NCBI RefSeq assembly: GCF_026914185.1
Contig: NC_070562.1
Span: 1,674,001-1,738,000, forward strand
Direction of reading: 5' to 3'
Length of the DNA: 64,000 nucleotides
Origin: Puccinia triticina
Lineage: Eukaryota > Basidiomycota > Pucciniomycetes > Pucciniales > Pucciniaceae
Below, piece by piece: positions 1 through 9,835 of the stretch. Both the position numbers and the translations under genes were made by a program. Each line of letters begins with the position of its first letter. Position 1 is the first letter of the stretch. Under the pieces are notes generated by a model. It saw only the letters and a list, made by a program, of their open reading frames with translations, did no database searches and was not told the DNA's origin.

Positions 1-3000
1 ACCACCTGTGTCGACGGTGGGATGGCGTCAGCTATTTCCTGAATCTGAGAAACAAGGTATTGGCCCGGTTTGGGGGCCCTAGGGTACTTTAGCCGTTCAA
101 TCGCGGCTTGACTGTCCGTTAAAATGATAACCCGAGCGCCTGAGATCGGGAGTTGTGCCATGCGCCCCAATTCTAGCCCAAGCCTGATGCCCACCAATTC
201 GCATTCGAAGTTGGAAGCCGTGCCTTGAGGGCCCAAGAAAGCGAGCCTGCTCGACAAGCCATCCCCCGTCACTGCCGCCGCTCCTAACCCTTCCTCCGGG
301 TGGGCTGATCCATCCGTAAAAATAACCAAGTCAGACTTAGGATTCAATGAGTTGAGCATAGAAGAAATCGATCTTTTAGCCTCTTGTTTGTTGACCCTGT
401 CGACCACCAATTCCAATTTCCGTCCTAGACTCCAAGGGGGGTGGGATTCAAAGAAGAAGTTGATCTCCTCAAGCCGCTTTGTCGCCAAGGGCGCCAAGGC
501 CTCGCGCGTGATGGCCGCATGCGCCGGGCTGGGGAATGACCTAGCCTGCCACGCCAGTTCCGTTCTGATCTGTTGCTCAATCGCCGAAGGTCTGTACGCA
601 AACCTGGTTAGCTTCGAGAGGAAGAAGTTGTTTATCCGATTTGTGGCCGTCTGCACAATACTCCTAAAAGGCCGGTACTTATCGAGATATTTAATCGGCG
701 TGGATTTTAATGCCCCCAACGCGAACCGGGCCGCCGAGTGCTCAATCTGCCCGAGCAGTGCCGTCACTTTCGCCTTATTGCTGGAGGTGAACCAGACTTG
801 TACCCCGTAGAGGGCCCTAGGGACAAGGACAGCCGAGATCAGCAGCCCTCGCTCTTGCTCCCTCACCCCCCAGGACGAACTGCCTATTATCAGAAGCTGT
901 CCCATCGTGTCGTCAGCTTTCTTTTTCACCTGAGTTAGCTGTCTACTGAAGGTCAGCTTCTCATCCAGCCAGAGGCCCAGCCATTTGACCTCCCGTTGGG
1001 GCTCCAAGATTTGACCGTCAAACACAAAAGGTAACTTAGCCGATCTGGCGTGGGTAAAAGCCACGTATCGAGCTTTCCGGCTGTCAAAAATAGCTCCGTG
1101 GCTTTTGCCCCACCGAAGTGAAGCCTCCGCTAGCGTCATGAGACCCGTCCTGGCCCCCTCGGCAGTTTTCCCCGCCACAAGATGGACCACGTCATCTATG
1201 AAGCCCAGGGAGACTTCGTCCCTGTCAAAACAAAACTCTTTGATCAGTAAATCAGAGTTGTAAAGTATGTACAGAATGACTGATAAGGGGGAACCCTGCG
1301 GGAGTCCCTTCTCAATCTTAAACTCAGCTGATTCAAAGTCCGCCAGCCGCAGCTTTGTGCGGCGACCCTCCAAGAATCGTGCTATGATCTTCCAAAGGTA
1401 CGTCGGGCATCCTTTTCGTCGAAGAGAGTGCACGAGGCGCCGGGGGACGACCGATGGATAGGCCGACTTCACGTCGAGGAAGAGGGCCGAGACCGTTTTA
1501 CCTTCCCTCCACTTTCTCTTCACCCACATTGTAAGCGCCATCAGCGCGTCGTCACACCCCTTCCCTCGACGACCTCCGGAGTGTCCGTCGGGGATGATGG
1601 TGTTGGATTCTGCCCAGAAAGTGAGACGGTCAGCAAGGACGGTCTCGAACACCTTACTGGTGGAACTGAGTAGGGCAATTGGTCGATACGCCCCTGGAAC
1701 GGTGTAGTCAGGCTTTCCAAATTTCCGGATGATGACGGTGGTGGCGGTGCGCCACCCGGTGGGGAAGCAATCCTCCCTGATGCACCTATTAAAGAAGGAA
1801 GCAAGGGGGTCAGCAATCTCGGGTGCCAGAATCGTGAGAACTTCATTTGGGATGCGATCCGGGCCTGCGGCCTTTCTCTTTGCCAGTCTACTAAGGACCC
1901 CTGCCACCTCCTCGCCCGTGATGGGGGGGTACACCACAAAAGAGGAGGGTTCCGCTGGGGGAACATCCGACAGATCACATGTGCTTTCAACAACCGAAGT
2001 GCCGGCGAAGAGGAGCGCCGCCTGCTCCTCCTTGTTTGAGGTGAAGCCGCCGATTGAGTTGCGCAGTGGGAGAACGCCTCCCCCGCTCCTTGGTTTGGTG
2101 AAATGTAGGGCCTGAAAGACCGTTGTTGCGTCGGTCGAAGCCAGAAAGTTCCGCCAATGCTGTTGTTTGAGCCTGTTAACCTCTCCGCGGAACCTGTCGT
2201 TCCAATAATTGAAACGGTCAGTATTGACCTGTGTAGGGGCCATGACTAAAAGGCGCCGGCACTTATTTCGTATCTTAACCAAGGGCCCGAGGATCTCCTT
2301 GTCCCACCATTTTTTGATCTTGGTGTGGTCGACTCGTTTCCGTTTTCCCTGAGCCAGCCAGGCGTCGAGTAGCCCCGAAGTCAGCCTCTCCTCAGTCTTG
2401 TCAATGCTTAGATGTGGTGAAAGGGAACTTAGCCGGTTGAGTGTGTCCCGTGCCGTTTCCCGTAAACTCTCTCGGTCCAGCTCCGCTGGCCTGGGGGCCG
2501 CCACCCGGTATACCGGTGCCGGTGGGGAGTCTCGTAGCTCCGTGATGAGCTTCTGGTGATCTGACCCGTGGTTGTCCGAGGAGGTCAGCGTACGGAGGAT
2601 TAACTGGGAGGCGCGGAAATTTGACCACGTGAGGTCGATAGTAGTCCTCGATCCCCGACTGGAAATGAATGTGGGGGCGTCCTTTTCAGAAATCAGCCTA
2701 AACCCATGTCTGCCGCACATCTGAACTAAAGCCTTCGCCTCTTTATGGGCGTGTGTGTAGCCCGGTGGGTTCCAAGATCGGTGGTGGAGGTTGGAGTCCA
2801 AACCAATGACCGATGCCACGCGCCGGTCGTTGGCGACTTCCAGCCAGCTCCTGATCCGGTCGACTCCCTCGGTTGTGCCTGGTGGATTGTACGCATTCAA
2901 AACCCTCAATCGGGTCCCTGTCAGCAAGGTTAACTCTAAGGCAATAAAAAACTTACCGCTGCCTCCCAGGACATTAATGTCCTGAGAGGCAATTGACTTC

Positions 3001-3314
3001 CGAACGTAAGTCACCGTCCGGTGCTTGTCCTTGAGATCTGTTGGTCGATGTTCCGGGCTACAAAAGGTCCACCAAGCCTCGTGGTCGGGAGGAAGACAAG
3101 TCAGCGGATTGACCCAAGGTTCTTGAATAATAAGAGAAACCACCGAGCTAAGCTCAGTGTTGAGAATACTGTAGGTTGTCGCTCGGCTATTATGGCAGTT
3201 CAACTGCACAATAGAAGAGGGCACGAAGTCTTTATTGCTTGGCACAAAAAGATGAGTATCTACAACTGAGGAACTAGGAACAACAGGGGTTAGTATTGGG
3301 CCTATATTATTCAT
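1..3314 (-). CDS. LINE ORF2: endonuclease, reverse transcriptase and RNase H (runs off left edge)
   Basis: Non-LTR retrotransposon polyprotein that nicks target DNA and reverse-transcribes the element RNA. The frame starting at ATG 3312-3314 stays open to position 1, at least 1,104 codons, with no visible stop. Domains in order: an AP-type endonuclease (LNCHNS, IIQEPW, GLDSN, SSDNHGSDH) over about residues 40-250; reverse transcriptase with LFLDVKSAY, GLPQGSPLS (near 1,300) and the catalytic FIDD box (1,191-1,202); then RNase H with VIFTDGSAH (near 320), FECEL and LTDSQAA. Endonuclease, RT and RNase H plus a zinc-knuckle ORF1 fits Tad1/I-like LINEs known in fungi; the clade is inference. The intact frame suggests a recent insertion. 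The stop codon, 3' UTR and tail lie outside the window. Confidence 0.93.
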   Translation of the reverse strand, partial: MNNIGPILTPVVPSSSVVDTHLFVPSNKDFVPSSIVQLNCHNSRATTYSILNTELSSVVSLIIQEPWVNPLTCLPPDHEAWWTFCSPEHRPTDLKDKHRTVTYVRKSIASQDINVLGGSGKFFIALELTLLTGTRLRVLNAYNPPGTTEGVDRIRSWLEVANDRRVASVIGLDSNLHHRSWNPPGYTHAHKEAKALVQMCGRHGFRLISEKDAPTFISSRGSRTTIDLTWSNFRASQLILRTLTSSDNHGSDHQKLITELRDSPPAPVYRVAAPRPAELDRESLRETARDTLNRLSSLSPHLSIDKTEERLTSGLLDAWLAQGKRKRVDHTKIKKWWDKEILGPLVKIRNKCRRLLVMAPTQVNTDRFNYWNDRFRGEVNRLKQQHWRNFLASTDATTVFQALHFTKPRSGGGVLPLRNSIGGFTSNKEEQAALLFAGTSVVESTCDLSDVPPAEPSSFVVYPPITGEEVAGVLSRLAKRKAAGPDRIPNEVLTILAPEIADPLASFFNRCIREDCFPTGWRTATTVIIRKFGKPDYTVPGAYRPIALLSSTSKVFETVLADRLTFWAESNTIIPDGHSGGRRGKGCDDALMALTMWVKRKWREGKTVSALFLDVKSAYPSVVPRRLVHSLRRKGCPTYLWKIIARFLEGRRTKLRLADFESAEFKIEKGLPQGSPLSVILYILYNSDLLIKEFCFDRDEVSLGFIDDVVHLVAGKTAEGARTGLMTLAEASLRWGKSHGAIFDSRKARYVAFTHARSAKLPFVFDGQILEPQREVKWLGLWLDEKLTFSRQLTQVKKKADDTMGQLLIIGSSSWGVREQERGLLISAVLVPRALYGVQVWFTSSNKAKVTALLGQIEHSAARFALGALKSTPIKYLDKYRPFRSIVQTATNRINNFFLSKLTRFAYRPSAIEQQIRTELAWQARSFPSPAHAAITREALAPLATKRLEEINFFFESHPPWSLGRKLELVVDRVNKQEAKRSISSMLNSLNPKSDLVIFTDGSAHPEEGLGAAAVTGDGLSSRLAFLGPQGTASNFECELVGIRLGLELGRMAQLPISGARVIILTDSQAAIERLKYPRAPKPGQYLVSQIQEIADAIPPSTQV

Positions 3315-3415
3315 TGCGGAGGTGATTTTTAGAAAGTAGCCATGCCCGTTTCACCTCACACGCCTTATCAAAAGGCGTGTGGGTTTCCCAAACTCCCTTC
3401 CCCTTGCCGGCGTCC

Positions 3416-4888
3416 TTACAGATCACACACAGCTTTTCCTAAGCTTGCTGCCTCCTGGCAGTCCCGAGTCTCGTGCTTAGCTCCGCATTTACCGCACTTC
3501 GGGTCAGCCCGGCACCATTTGCCAAAGTGGCCCATTTGCAGGCATTTGAAACACTGCGGCGGCAATTTCTTGAATCGTTCGGCCCTATGAAAGCAGCCAC
3601 TCAAAAATAATCCTCGCTGTTTAACCAATAGGTCAGCGGTTGCAGGGTCAGTGAAAGATATAACAATGGTACCGGCCTGCCGAGGGTCCGTCGGGTCCCT
3701 GGAGCCTCCCAGCCATCGGATCCTGAAGATTTTTTCTGAACCAAAATTGTTGTTGTCCGCAGCGATGGTGATCTTACTCGCTGCCGCGTCGACGTTGAAT
3801 GTCCGGGGAATCCCGTGGGCCAGGACCGAATATGTGCTTGGCGACGCTTCTAAGTCGGGGTGAACCTGCTTGCTCCACTCATGTTTGTTGCGCATCAGCC
3901 ACTCTTTGTGTTGGCGGTTTTTCGAGTAGAAGGACACGTCACCAGATGGCAGGAACCGGACGGCCTTAACCGTAACCTTCTCGCCCTGGACGTTGGCGTT
4001 CATCTTGTCGAGGACCTCGTTCGCTTTCCGGACAACGATTTCAGCGTCTACTTCCTTCAGTGGTGTGGTGCCCGCTCGGGCGTGAATGATCGTCAGGCCC
4101 GGCCGAGCCGCTGTCATCTCAGTCTTGGTCGGAGGGGGGGGCGGGGCTTTCGGCTTAGCTGCAGTCGACGCGTAGGATTTGACCGTTGCGGGTTGTTTTC
4201 GCGTCAATTGTCCTGCCTCGATGGTTGTGACGCGTCCTGGTAGCTCGCGAAGGTCCGCCATCGCGAGTTTCATCTCCTGCATGGTCTGGCGCATTTCTTC
4301 CATTGTACGTAAGATCATGCGCTTTTGCTCGGCTTCGCTGTCCAGGAGCTGAAGTAGTAAGGACATTAGCATCGTGTCCATAACAACTTTTCCGTCATGG
4401 GTTTGGTTTTCTGGGCGGACCAGAAGGGATCGGAGGAATGACGCCGACGTGGCCTCGGTCGCTGGAGTCGCAGGGGGCGCTGGCAGACGGGTTTCGAGGA
4501 GCCGACTCGGTTCGGGTGCGGAGGTCATGACGATGTCAGGCGACGCGTCGTTGGCAACAGGCGCGTCTCGAGGGTTGTGAATCAAGTCCGAGAGGACCTG
4601 AACCGATTCAGAGCGGATACCGGGAGGGGGGTCGAGGGGTGGGGGGTCGCCAGTGGGCATGGGGGGAGGAAGTTCTGACAGGGGTGAGGGGTGTATTTGG
4701 GATTTGGGGGTGTGTGGGGTAGATTTTAAAAATTTCGGCGTGGTTGCGGACAGAACTCCTTGATGGTTTGCCTTCTCATTACACAAACTGCATGTTGGAC
4801 TCGCATGTCTTAACTTTGGACTTGTGGCGTGCGCTTTGAGATGACCATATAAAAAACAATAAGCATACCTCTTAAGCAAGGCATCCAA
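3416..4888 (-). pseudogene. LINE ORF1: zinc-knuckle nucleic-acid-binding protein, frameshifted near its 3' end
   Basis: Gag-like ORF1 partner of the LINE polymerase ORF, expected to bind element RNA. The frame is 490 codons if begun at 4,888; an internal ATG near 4,660 (MPTGDPPP) is a more likely start because the first 70 residues look like unrelated leader. It has a proline-rich N-terminus, a Met/Leu/Glu-rich helical stretch (MEEMRQTMQEMKLAM) that may be a coiled coil, and near the C-terminus CCHC knuckles (CFKCLQMGHFGKWC, CGKCGAKHETRDC). It stops at 3,416, but one base off the frame continues with CVICKDAG and a His/Cys pattern down to a TAA that overlaps the ORF2 ATG. I therefore read this copy as carrying a 1-nt frameshift near 3,420-3,435. 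Confidence 0.85.
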
Positions 4889-4944
4889 AAGTTGAACTTT
4901 GTAACTTCATTGCATACAAGGTTGGAAAATCCCATAGGAATCCC

Positions 4945-5786
4945 CAGGACCCAGGAAAGCCCCTATGGAACACAGTAACAAAAACGTATGAATTTTTGGT
5001 CAAAAAACAAAAAACGTACGCACCCCAGATGTATGAATGGGAAATTTGGCGGATAAGGTACTCACCCCAATTGTATGAAGGTTTTTGGGGGACAAGGGGG
5101 GTAGTAACCCAAAATGTATGAGAATGAGGATATGATGCCAGGGTTTTTTTTGCACCCCCCCCCCCCCCCCCCCCTACATTGGTCCAGCTCTTCCTGTATC
5201 AGCCACATATCCCAATTGCGGCTGGTTTCTACACTTGCTTGCCAAGTTCCAGGATTTTTGTGCATCTTGAAGTAGCACATCTGCACCATTTATTCCCAGT
5301 CACCAAAGGCTTAAATATTACGGATGCTGGTGGGAATTGTGTATCCATCTCCCAGAGATTACATTCTCTTCTTCTTACAATGTCTCAAATTTCTTTTCTA
5401 GAACACTGGCAGAACAAATTTTTGAAGATAAAAGCTCTCAAAAAAAGCAATAAAAATGTAGATGAAGAGTAACAATCAGTTGTTGATGATATTCTATGCA
5501 GTTTTCTACTTGAAGATGAAACTTAAAATATCTTCTTCTTCCATTTTTTACCTTTGTCACTGCTCCTCTGGGTATGTAGCAGAAATGGCTACTCAAAAAA
5601 GTATTTCTGGGAGTATTTCTTCACACCCGCGGCAAAAAAACGTACACACAAAATTGGTATGAATTTTTTGAAAAAGCTCTGCACCTACACACGAAATGTG
5701 TATGAATGGGCTCCAAAAATGTATGAATTTTTTGAAAATCTTGGAATTTAGGTTACTGTGTTCCATAGGGGCTTTCCAGGGTCCTG
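4945..5786. mobile_element. Non-autonomous DNA element with about 36-bp terminal inverted repeats
   Basis: Positions 4,945-4,980 and 5,751-5,786 are near-perfect inverted repeats beginning CAGGACCC and containing GGAAAGCCCCTATGGAACAC. Both sides carry AATCCC directly outside (4,939-4,944 and 5,787-5,792), a plausible 6-bp target duplication, or 7 bp if one C is counted. No coding capacity was recognised. Inside are phased GTATGAA motifs and a 20-C run (5,155-5,174). Superfamily not assigned. Confidence 0.75.
4986..5728 (+). repeat. Phased GTATGAA motif repeats inside the miniature element
   Basis: GTATGAA or a one-base variant occurs at 4,986, 5,031, 5,073, 5,116, 5,657, 5,700 and 5,721, all in the same orientation. 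Spacing is about 42-45 nt (21 nt for the last pair). Several copies are preceded by a related GTACNCACCCC-like block, so the units look like degenerate 43-nt tandem repeats near both ends of the element. Confidence 0.7.
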
Positions 5787-6049
5787 AATCCCCCCAAAGC
5801 AGCCCAGCTTTTTCGGTATGGCTGTACATAAACAAATTATCCAAGCCTTCCCACGGACGAACTTAGCACACGTCCCTCGCTGAGCTTGTCCCACGGAGGC
5901 ATAAGTCAGCTTCCCCGAGCTTCCCCCTGACCACACACAAGAAAGCTTCCGCTTGAAATATTGGCCACTGCTTCGGAAGAAGATTCCCAGTTTGTTCCTG
6001 TGTCTTCAGCTCGGGGGTCTTGATGACTACACCCTTGGAGCCCTGTTGG

Positions 6050-6640
6050 AGCCCCAGGGCTGACAGCCCCCACCAGCGTCGGTCAAGCAGGCACCTCGAA
6101 CCCGTCGCCCGGAGGTAAGGCAAGACCCTGTTCTCTGGAGCCTCTATCAAGCGTCAGTTGGGCGATGCGGCCCGACTGGAAGGAGCGAAGCAGTCTCTCG
6201 AAGAGGCATCGATCTTGCCCATCATGTTTCTCCATCTATCCACCAGTAGACGGGATCCTTGGAGGGGCATTCTGATGCAGGCATGGTCCTCCTGGTACGG
6301 GAAAGAGTGATCGGGCCAAGGCGGCCGCGTTCCTTTTTGGTAGCAGTCATCTTGGCAGCAAATGGATGGGCGGAAGTGAGTGGTGCACATGGTTTTGGTT
6401 TAGCTGCCTCAGCATCCATTTTCTATCCCTTCATCTCCATCACCCCCCTGACGCTTATAAGCTCTTTTCTTCTAAATCGCTGGGTGGAGCAGCTGTTTAC
6501 ATTGGCCCGGCAGAGCAAGCCCGCAATCGTTTTTGTCGACAAGCAAGATTATCTATATATGCGGCAGGAGAGGAGAGGTGGATCTGAGGAGGCCCGGAGG
6601 ATCAAGACTGCATTGCTGGTTCAAACAAATGGTCAAGTAA
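6050..6640 (+). pseudogene. VPS4-like AAA ATPase pseudogene, copy 1 (AAA core)
   Basis: VPS4 disassembles ESCRT-III on endosomes. Conceptual translation in shifting frames gives [14 protein letters not shown], then [25 protein letters not shown], a ruined Walker A region, AKAAAFLFGSSHLGSKWMGG and, after an intron-like gap, VEQLFTLARQSKPAIVFVD and EEARRIKTALLVQTNG. This is the VPS4 order of residues. Stops and frame changes interrupt it near 6,309 and again near 6,350. The Walker B segment reads FVDKQD where FIDE(V/I)D is normal. Intron-like gaps with GT/AG edges suggest a genomic duplication rather than a processed copy. The 3' flank (6,780-7,060) is shared with copy 2. Confidence 0.75.
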
Positions 6641-7185
6641 TGCCGAGCGTGTCCTTGGAGTCGGGTCTGTCTGCTTCTGTCGGCTCTTGACTAATTTATT
6701 CTCCGCCCTGTTTGGCCTCCCCCGTGCTGATCGACATTGCTGGTTTGAAAAATGCTGAGGATCGGTCCTTTGGCAGTGAGACATTCAGTTTTGCTCTACT
6801 GGAAAGAAGGTCTCTTCTTCTTTGCTTTGCCCATCTGAATTTCTTGTTAGACACCTCGACAGATGAAAGGAAATATATTGCAAGACAGAGCTTGCTAGGA
6901 CAAAGTATTAAAACTTGGCAGGTAGAGAAATTCACTTTTGTCCATAGAGATGATGCGTGAGCCAAGCAGATTGAGAGCAGAGTGGTACATGTTTATCTCA
7001 TGTTAAGTTTTAGATGAGAAAATGCCAACGGTGGAATTAAGACGCCGAGTCAACCCAAGGAGTACATCCTCCACAGGATATTATCGCCTTTGTACACAAG
7101 TACCACGTCTGAGTGCCATACTTTCTGACATCTACAGAATTCGATTGAATGGTGATTAGTTTTTTTAACAAAACGTTTTGGCTGG

Positions 7186-7750
7186 TCAGAACTCCAAGAA
7201 TCTCCGAGGCTTACCAACAAGGAAGGTATTGAGGGGGTTGCTGTCATCATAAGTTTTGATTTCCCCGGCGGCCACCGCGTAGGTAATTGGGGTTCCGGGA
7301 TCTACTTGCACTGAGCCATGCGGGTACTGCAGGCAAAAATCAAACAATAATCTCGGCTCTGATACATGATATGACCATTGGAGGATCCATTTTAAATTAG
7401 TTGACCTGAATCATTCAGCAGTCAAATATTCTACGCACAACGTTTTGAAGTTTTATCCATGTGGCAGTCTTTGAGGTTACAGCGGAACCGCTTGACGAAA
7501 GGATGGCCGGTGATGGTCTGATTGAAATGGCATTCTTTGGATGGCTTGCAAGCGTTAGTACTGTGGCAAGATAATTGGAACTGCTGGGCGATAGCATGCG
7601 ACGCTTACCGGCACTTTCGACGCCGGCTGGACTCCTGACGAAGCTGAAATATTTATCGCATTTCTGCTCAGTTTCGAACGATTTTGCCAGAAGGCCCGAG
7701 GGAAAAGCTGCAAGAAGTATGGCCGCTGGAAGGAAGGCTGTTAGGAGCAT
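7186..7750 (-). CDS. Candidate small secreted protein (three predicted exons)
   Basis: Not recognised by family. The ATG at 7,750 opens with a hydrophobic signal-peptide-like segment (MLLTAFLPAAILLAAFPSGL), then a short region containing one Cys up to a GTAAGC donor (exon 1 7,750-7,609). A TACTAAC branch-like motif and an AG lead into a frame with CHFNQTITG, FRCNLKDC and KRC (from about 7,534). A strong acceptor (TTTTTGCCTGCAG) opens a last exon 7,326-7,186 reading YPHGSVQVDPG and ending FLEF. The middle exon's donor is not clear: no GT sits at a codon boundary that joins the last exon in frame. The model is therefore incomplete and the gene could be decayed. Signal peptide and paired cysteines resemble secreted effector candidates of rusts; that is inference. 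It lies between the two VPS4 fragments on the opposite strand. Confidence 0.45.
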
Positions 7751-8039
7751 CTTGGGTGTTTTGGATAGTCTGGCTCGATAGATTCAACGTGCTATAGCTT
7801 TTATTGCCGGGAACAGGGACGGGCAAAGATGGGAAGCGTGAACACTGAAGCATCTTCTCTAGACAGGGCTTAGCCTTTGATCCTATGCCCCCTTTCGTTG
7901 CCAAACTCTGTGCCATCTTGCCCCGCTGTGATTTGGACGCCGCCCAGGCAACTGGTGTCAGTGTACATCGCACACCCACCAGCGTCGGCCATGGTGTATA
8001 TCACCCTGACACCCCCCAGCAGGCGCCTGGTACCAGTCG

Positions 8040-8400
8040 CCCGGAGAGACAAAGACCCTGTTCTTTAAACCCTTCTGTCAGGTGCGATTCTGGCGGAAAC
8101 ACCGTTAGGTGGGACGATGTTGCCGAGCTCGAAGGAGCGAAAGAAGTGGTGTTCTTCCACATCAAGTTCCCTCTGTCAAGAAATCGACACCATGTTGGTC
8201 CGGACTCCGGAGACCCGTTGGCGATCGAGAAGAGCTGGAGCGAAGTCGAGGCTACAGAGCTGCTTGAGCCGGCCTTCACTCTGCCTGATTTACACCGAGC
8301 GGTACGCAATACTACCCCACCAGTTACACAGGAGGATATCAAGACACACTTGGAGTTCACAAATGGATTTGGGGCCGACGGGGCTCATGATCATGTGTTC
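8040..8400 (+). pseudogene. VPS4-like pseudogene, copy 2 (start of AAA domain fused to the C-terminus)
   Basis: Translation gives DKDPVL, LSGAILAETP and VRWDDVAELEGAKE, then a short join, then SGDPLAIEKSWSEV, LLEPAFTLPDLHRAVR and VTQEDIKTHLEFTNGFGADG. These match the start of the VPS4 AAA region and its C-terminal helix, but the ATPase core between them (Walker A, Walker B, sensor motifs) is missing. A stop lies after DKDPVL and frames shift. The deletion falls where copy 1 still retains core sequence, so the two copies decayed differently. Shared 3' flanking sequence (8,580-8,830 versus 6,780-7,060) shows they derive from a common duplicated segment. Confidence 0.75.
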
Positions 8401-8830
8401 CTATCCCACTCTTTGGTTTCATTTGTACTCGTATTTTGTCCCGTCTCTCTGTCGCTCCAGACTCGCCACTTTCCTTGTCTTCCATGAAAGTATCGTATTG
8501 TTACTCGCTTCAGGAAATTCTGGTCCTCATAGAATCCCTATTGCTCATTTGTCTCTGACAATGATTTTTTTTTGCGATACTTGATTTTGCTCTACTGAAA
8601 AGAAGATTTTTTCTTTCTTGTTTTGTTCATCCAAATTTGATGAACGTTGATAGATGAAAGTGAATAGATCACAGGATCAAGCTTGCTGAGACGAAAAGTC
8701 GTAAACAAATTTTCTTTCTATATAAAGAGGATGCGCGAGGAAAGCAGACTGAGAGGAGAGAGATTCTTATGCTGTAGCAACCAGAAAATCCCAAGAATGG
8801 AAGTAAGACTCTGAGTCAACCCTAAATATG

Positions 8831-9157
8831 ATGGTATCCGGCATCTATGGCCTTTGGACACCGGAGCCACTGCTCAACTGGCGGCCATTCCACAACTTTT
8901 CTTGTGGAGTAAGACACCGTTTTTTATGATTTGATACATGTCAACTTATTGCAACTTGGGCAAGACCAGACGGAGTTTTACCAAGATTGTCTTGCACCTG
9001 ATTCTCAGTCTCACAAGCATCTATTGAGCTCATCAAGCATGATGAGGCATTGAAGTAGAATTTGCTCACTCCACTCATACCTTGATGTGAACTGGCATTT
9101 CTCGAGTATTCGTACGGAGAGGACAAACGTGCCAGCGTAAATAGTCTGATTGATGGA
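8831..9157. other. Intergenic, nothing recognised
   Basis: Between the duplicated VPS4 flank and the SEN15 stop codon. A minus-strand frame is open here, but it has no recognisable motif and lies in the expected 3' region of SEN15. Confidence 0.5.
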
Positions 9158-9835
9158 TTACTCGGGCACCTCTTTGGGCGACACAATTCCTTCGCTGAGC
9201 TCGTAATAAACTATCGACGAATCGCTCGAGACTATTGCTAGTAACACTTTCGACCCCGCACCTAACCCGATCGACGGGAAAATTTCTGATAATCTGTGAT
9301 CATTTATAACAGCCAAGAAGAAACAGTGCCAGTACCAGAAAATATCAATCATTCTCTTCTTTTCTTGAACAGAAGAGGCGAGGTTTCTTACTCACGTTTG
9401 GAAATTGGTGGGTTGATGTAATGACATCGGATACACTATCCGCTCGACATCCTGGAAAAATAAATTGGTGACAAGAGATTAGTCGGAGCTTCGACCTCCA
9501 AAAGGGGAGCAAAAAACGAACGGAAGAAGCGGGTGTTCCGCGGAGGATGGCCAGCCGGGAAGGATCCGACCGATTGGTAGAGAACGTCTGGACCTTGACG
9601 TTAGTCCAGCCTTGAGCTACAGAGCGCACGAAAGAAAAGGAAACAAAAAACACAATCCATCCGTTCTTGTCAATTCATAATATGTCACCAAGAGATGTGA
9701 TGGGTGAGAGGGCGGACCAGCTGTGAGGTCGGAGAATGCATGGAGCAAGGATGCCGCTTGGACGGGCACCTCTTCGGATGCCTGTCTGACTGCCAAGGAC
9801 AATTCCGCCGTTTCGTTCCGGTCCTCATCCGCCAT
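9158..9835 (-). CDS. SEN15: tRNA-splicing endonuclease subunit SEN15 (four exons)
   Basis: Structural subunit of the SEN complex, which cuts introns from precursor tRNAs. The last exon (9,293-9,158) encodes KVLLAIVSSDSSIVYYELSE followed by GIVSP, the characteristic SEN15 C-terminal strand pair. It joins in frame to an exon at 9,451-9,396 (DVERIVYPMSLHQPTNF, clean GTGAGT donor), an exon near 9,616-9,522 (QGWTNVKVQTF, LAILRG) and exon 1 from ATG 9,835 (MADEDRNE to TYYEL). The YYEL...GW...V order matches TSEN15. Frame phases agree across the last two introns; the donors of exons 1 and 2 are weak (GTTTTT, GTTCGT), so those two boundaries are approximate. No catalytic triad is expected in this subunit. 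NOB1, also an RNA-processing factor, lies just upstream on the same strand. Confidence 0.8.

Larger units (their letters stand above)
6780..8830. repeat. Diverged direct repeat flanking the VPS4 copies
   Basis: About 250 bp at 6,780-7,060 and at 8,580-8,830 align over their length, for example TTTTGCTCTACTG followed by AAAG at the start and GAGTCAACCC at the end. Similarity ends abruptly at GAGTCAACCC. This marks the right edge of a tandem segmental duplication with unit offset about 1.8 kb. Confidence 0.65.

Noticed and set aside
352..2115. Plus-strand open frames across the LINE
   Set aside because: They lie opposite the continuous ORF2 frame, which has all expected endonuclease, RT and RNase H motifs. 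They are antisense shadows.
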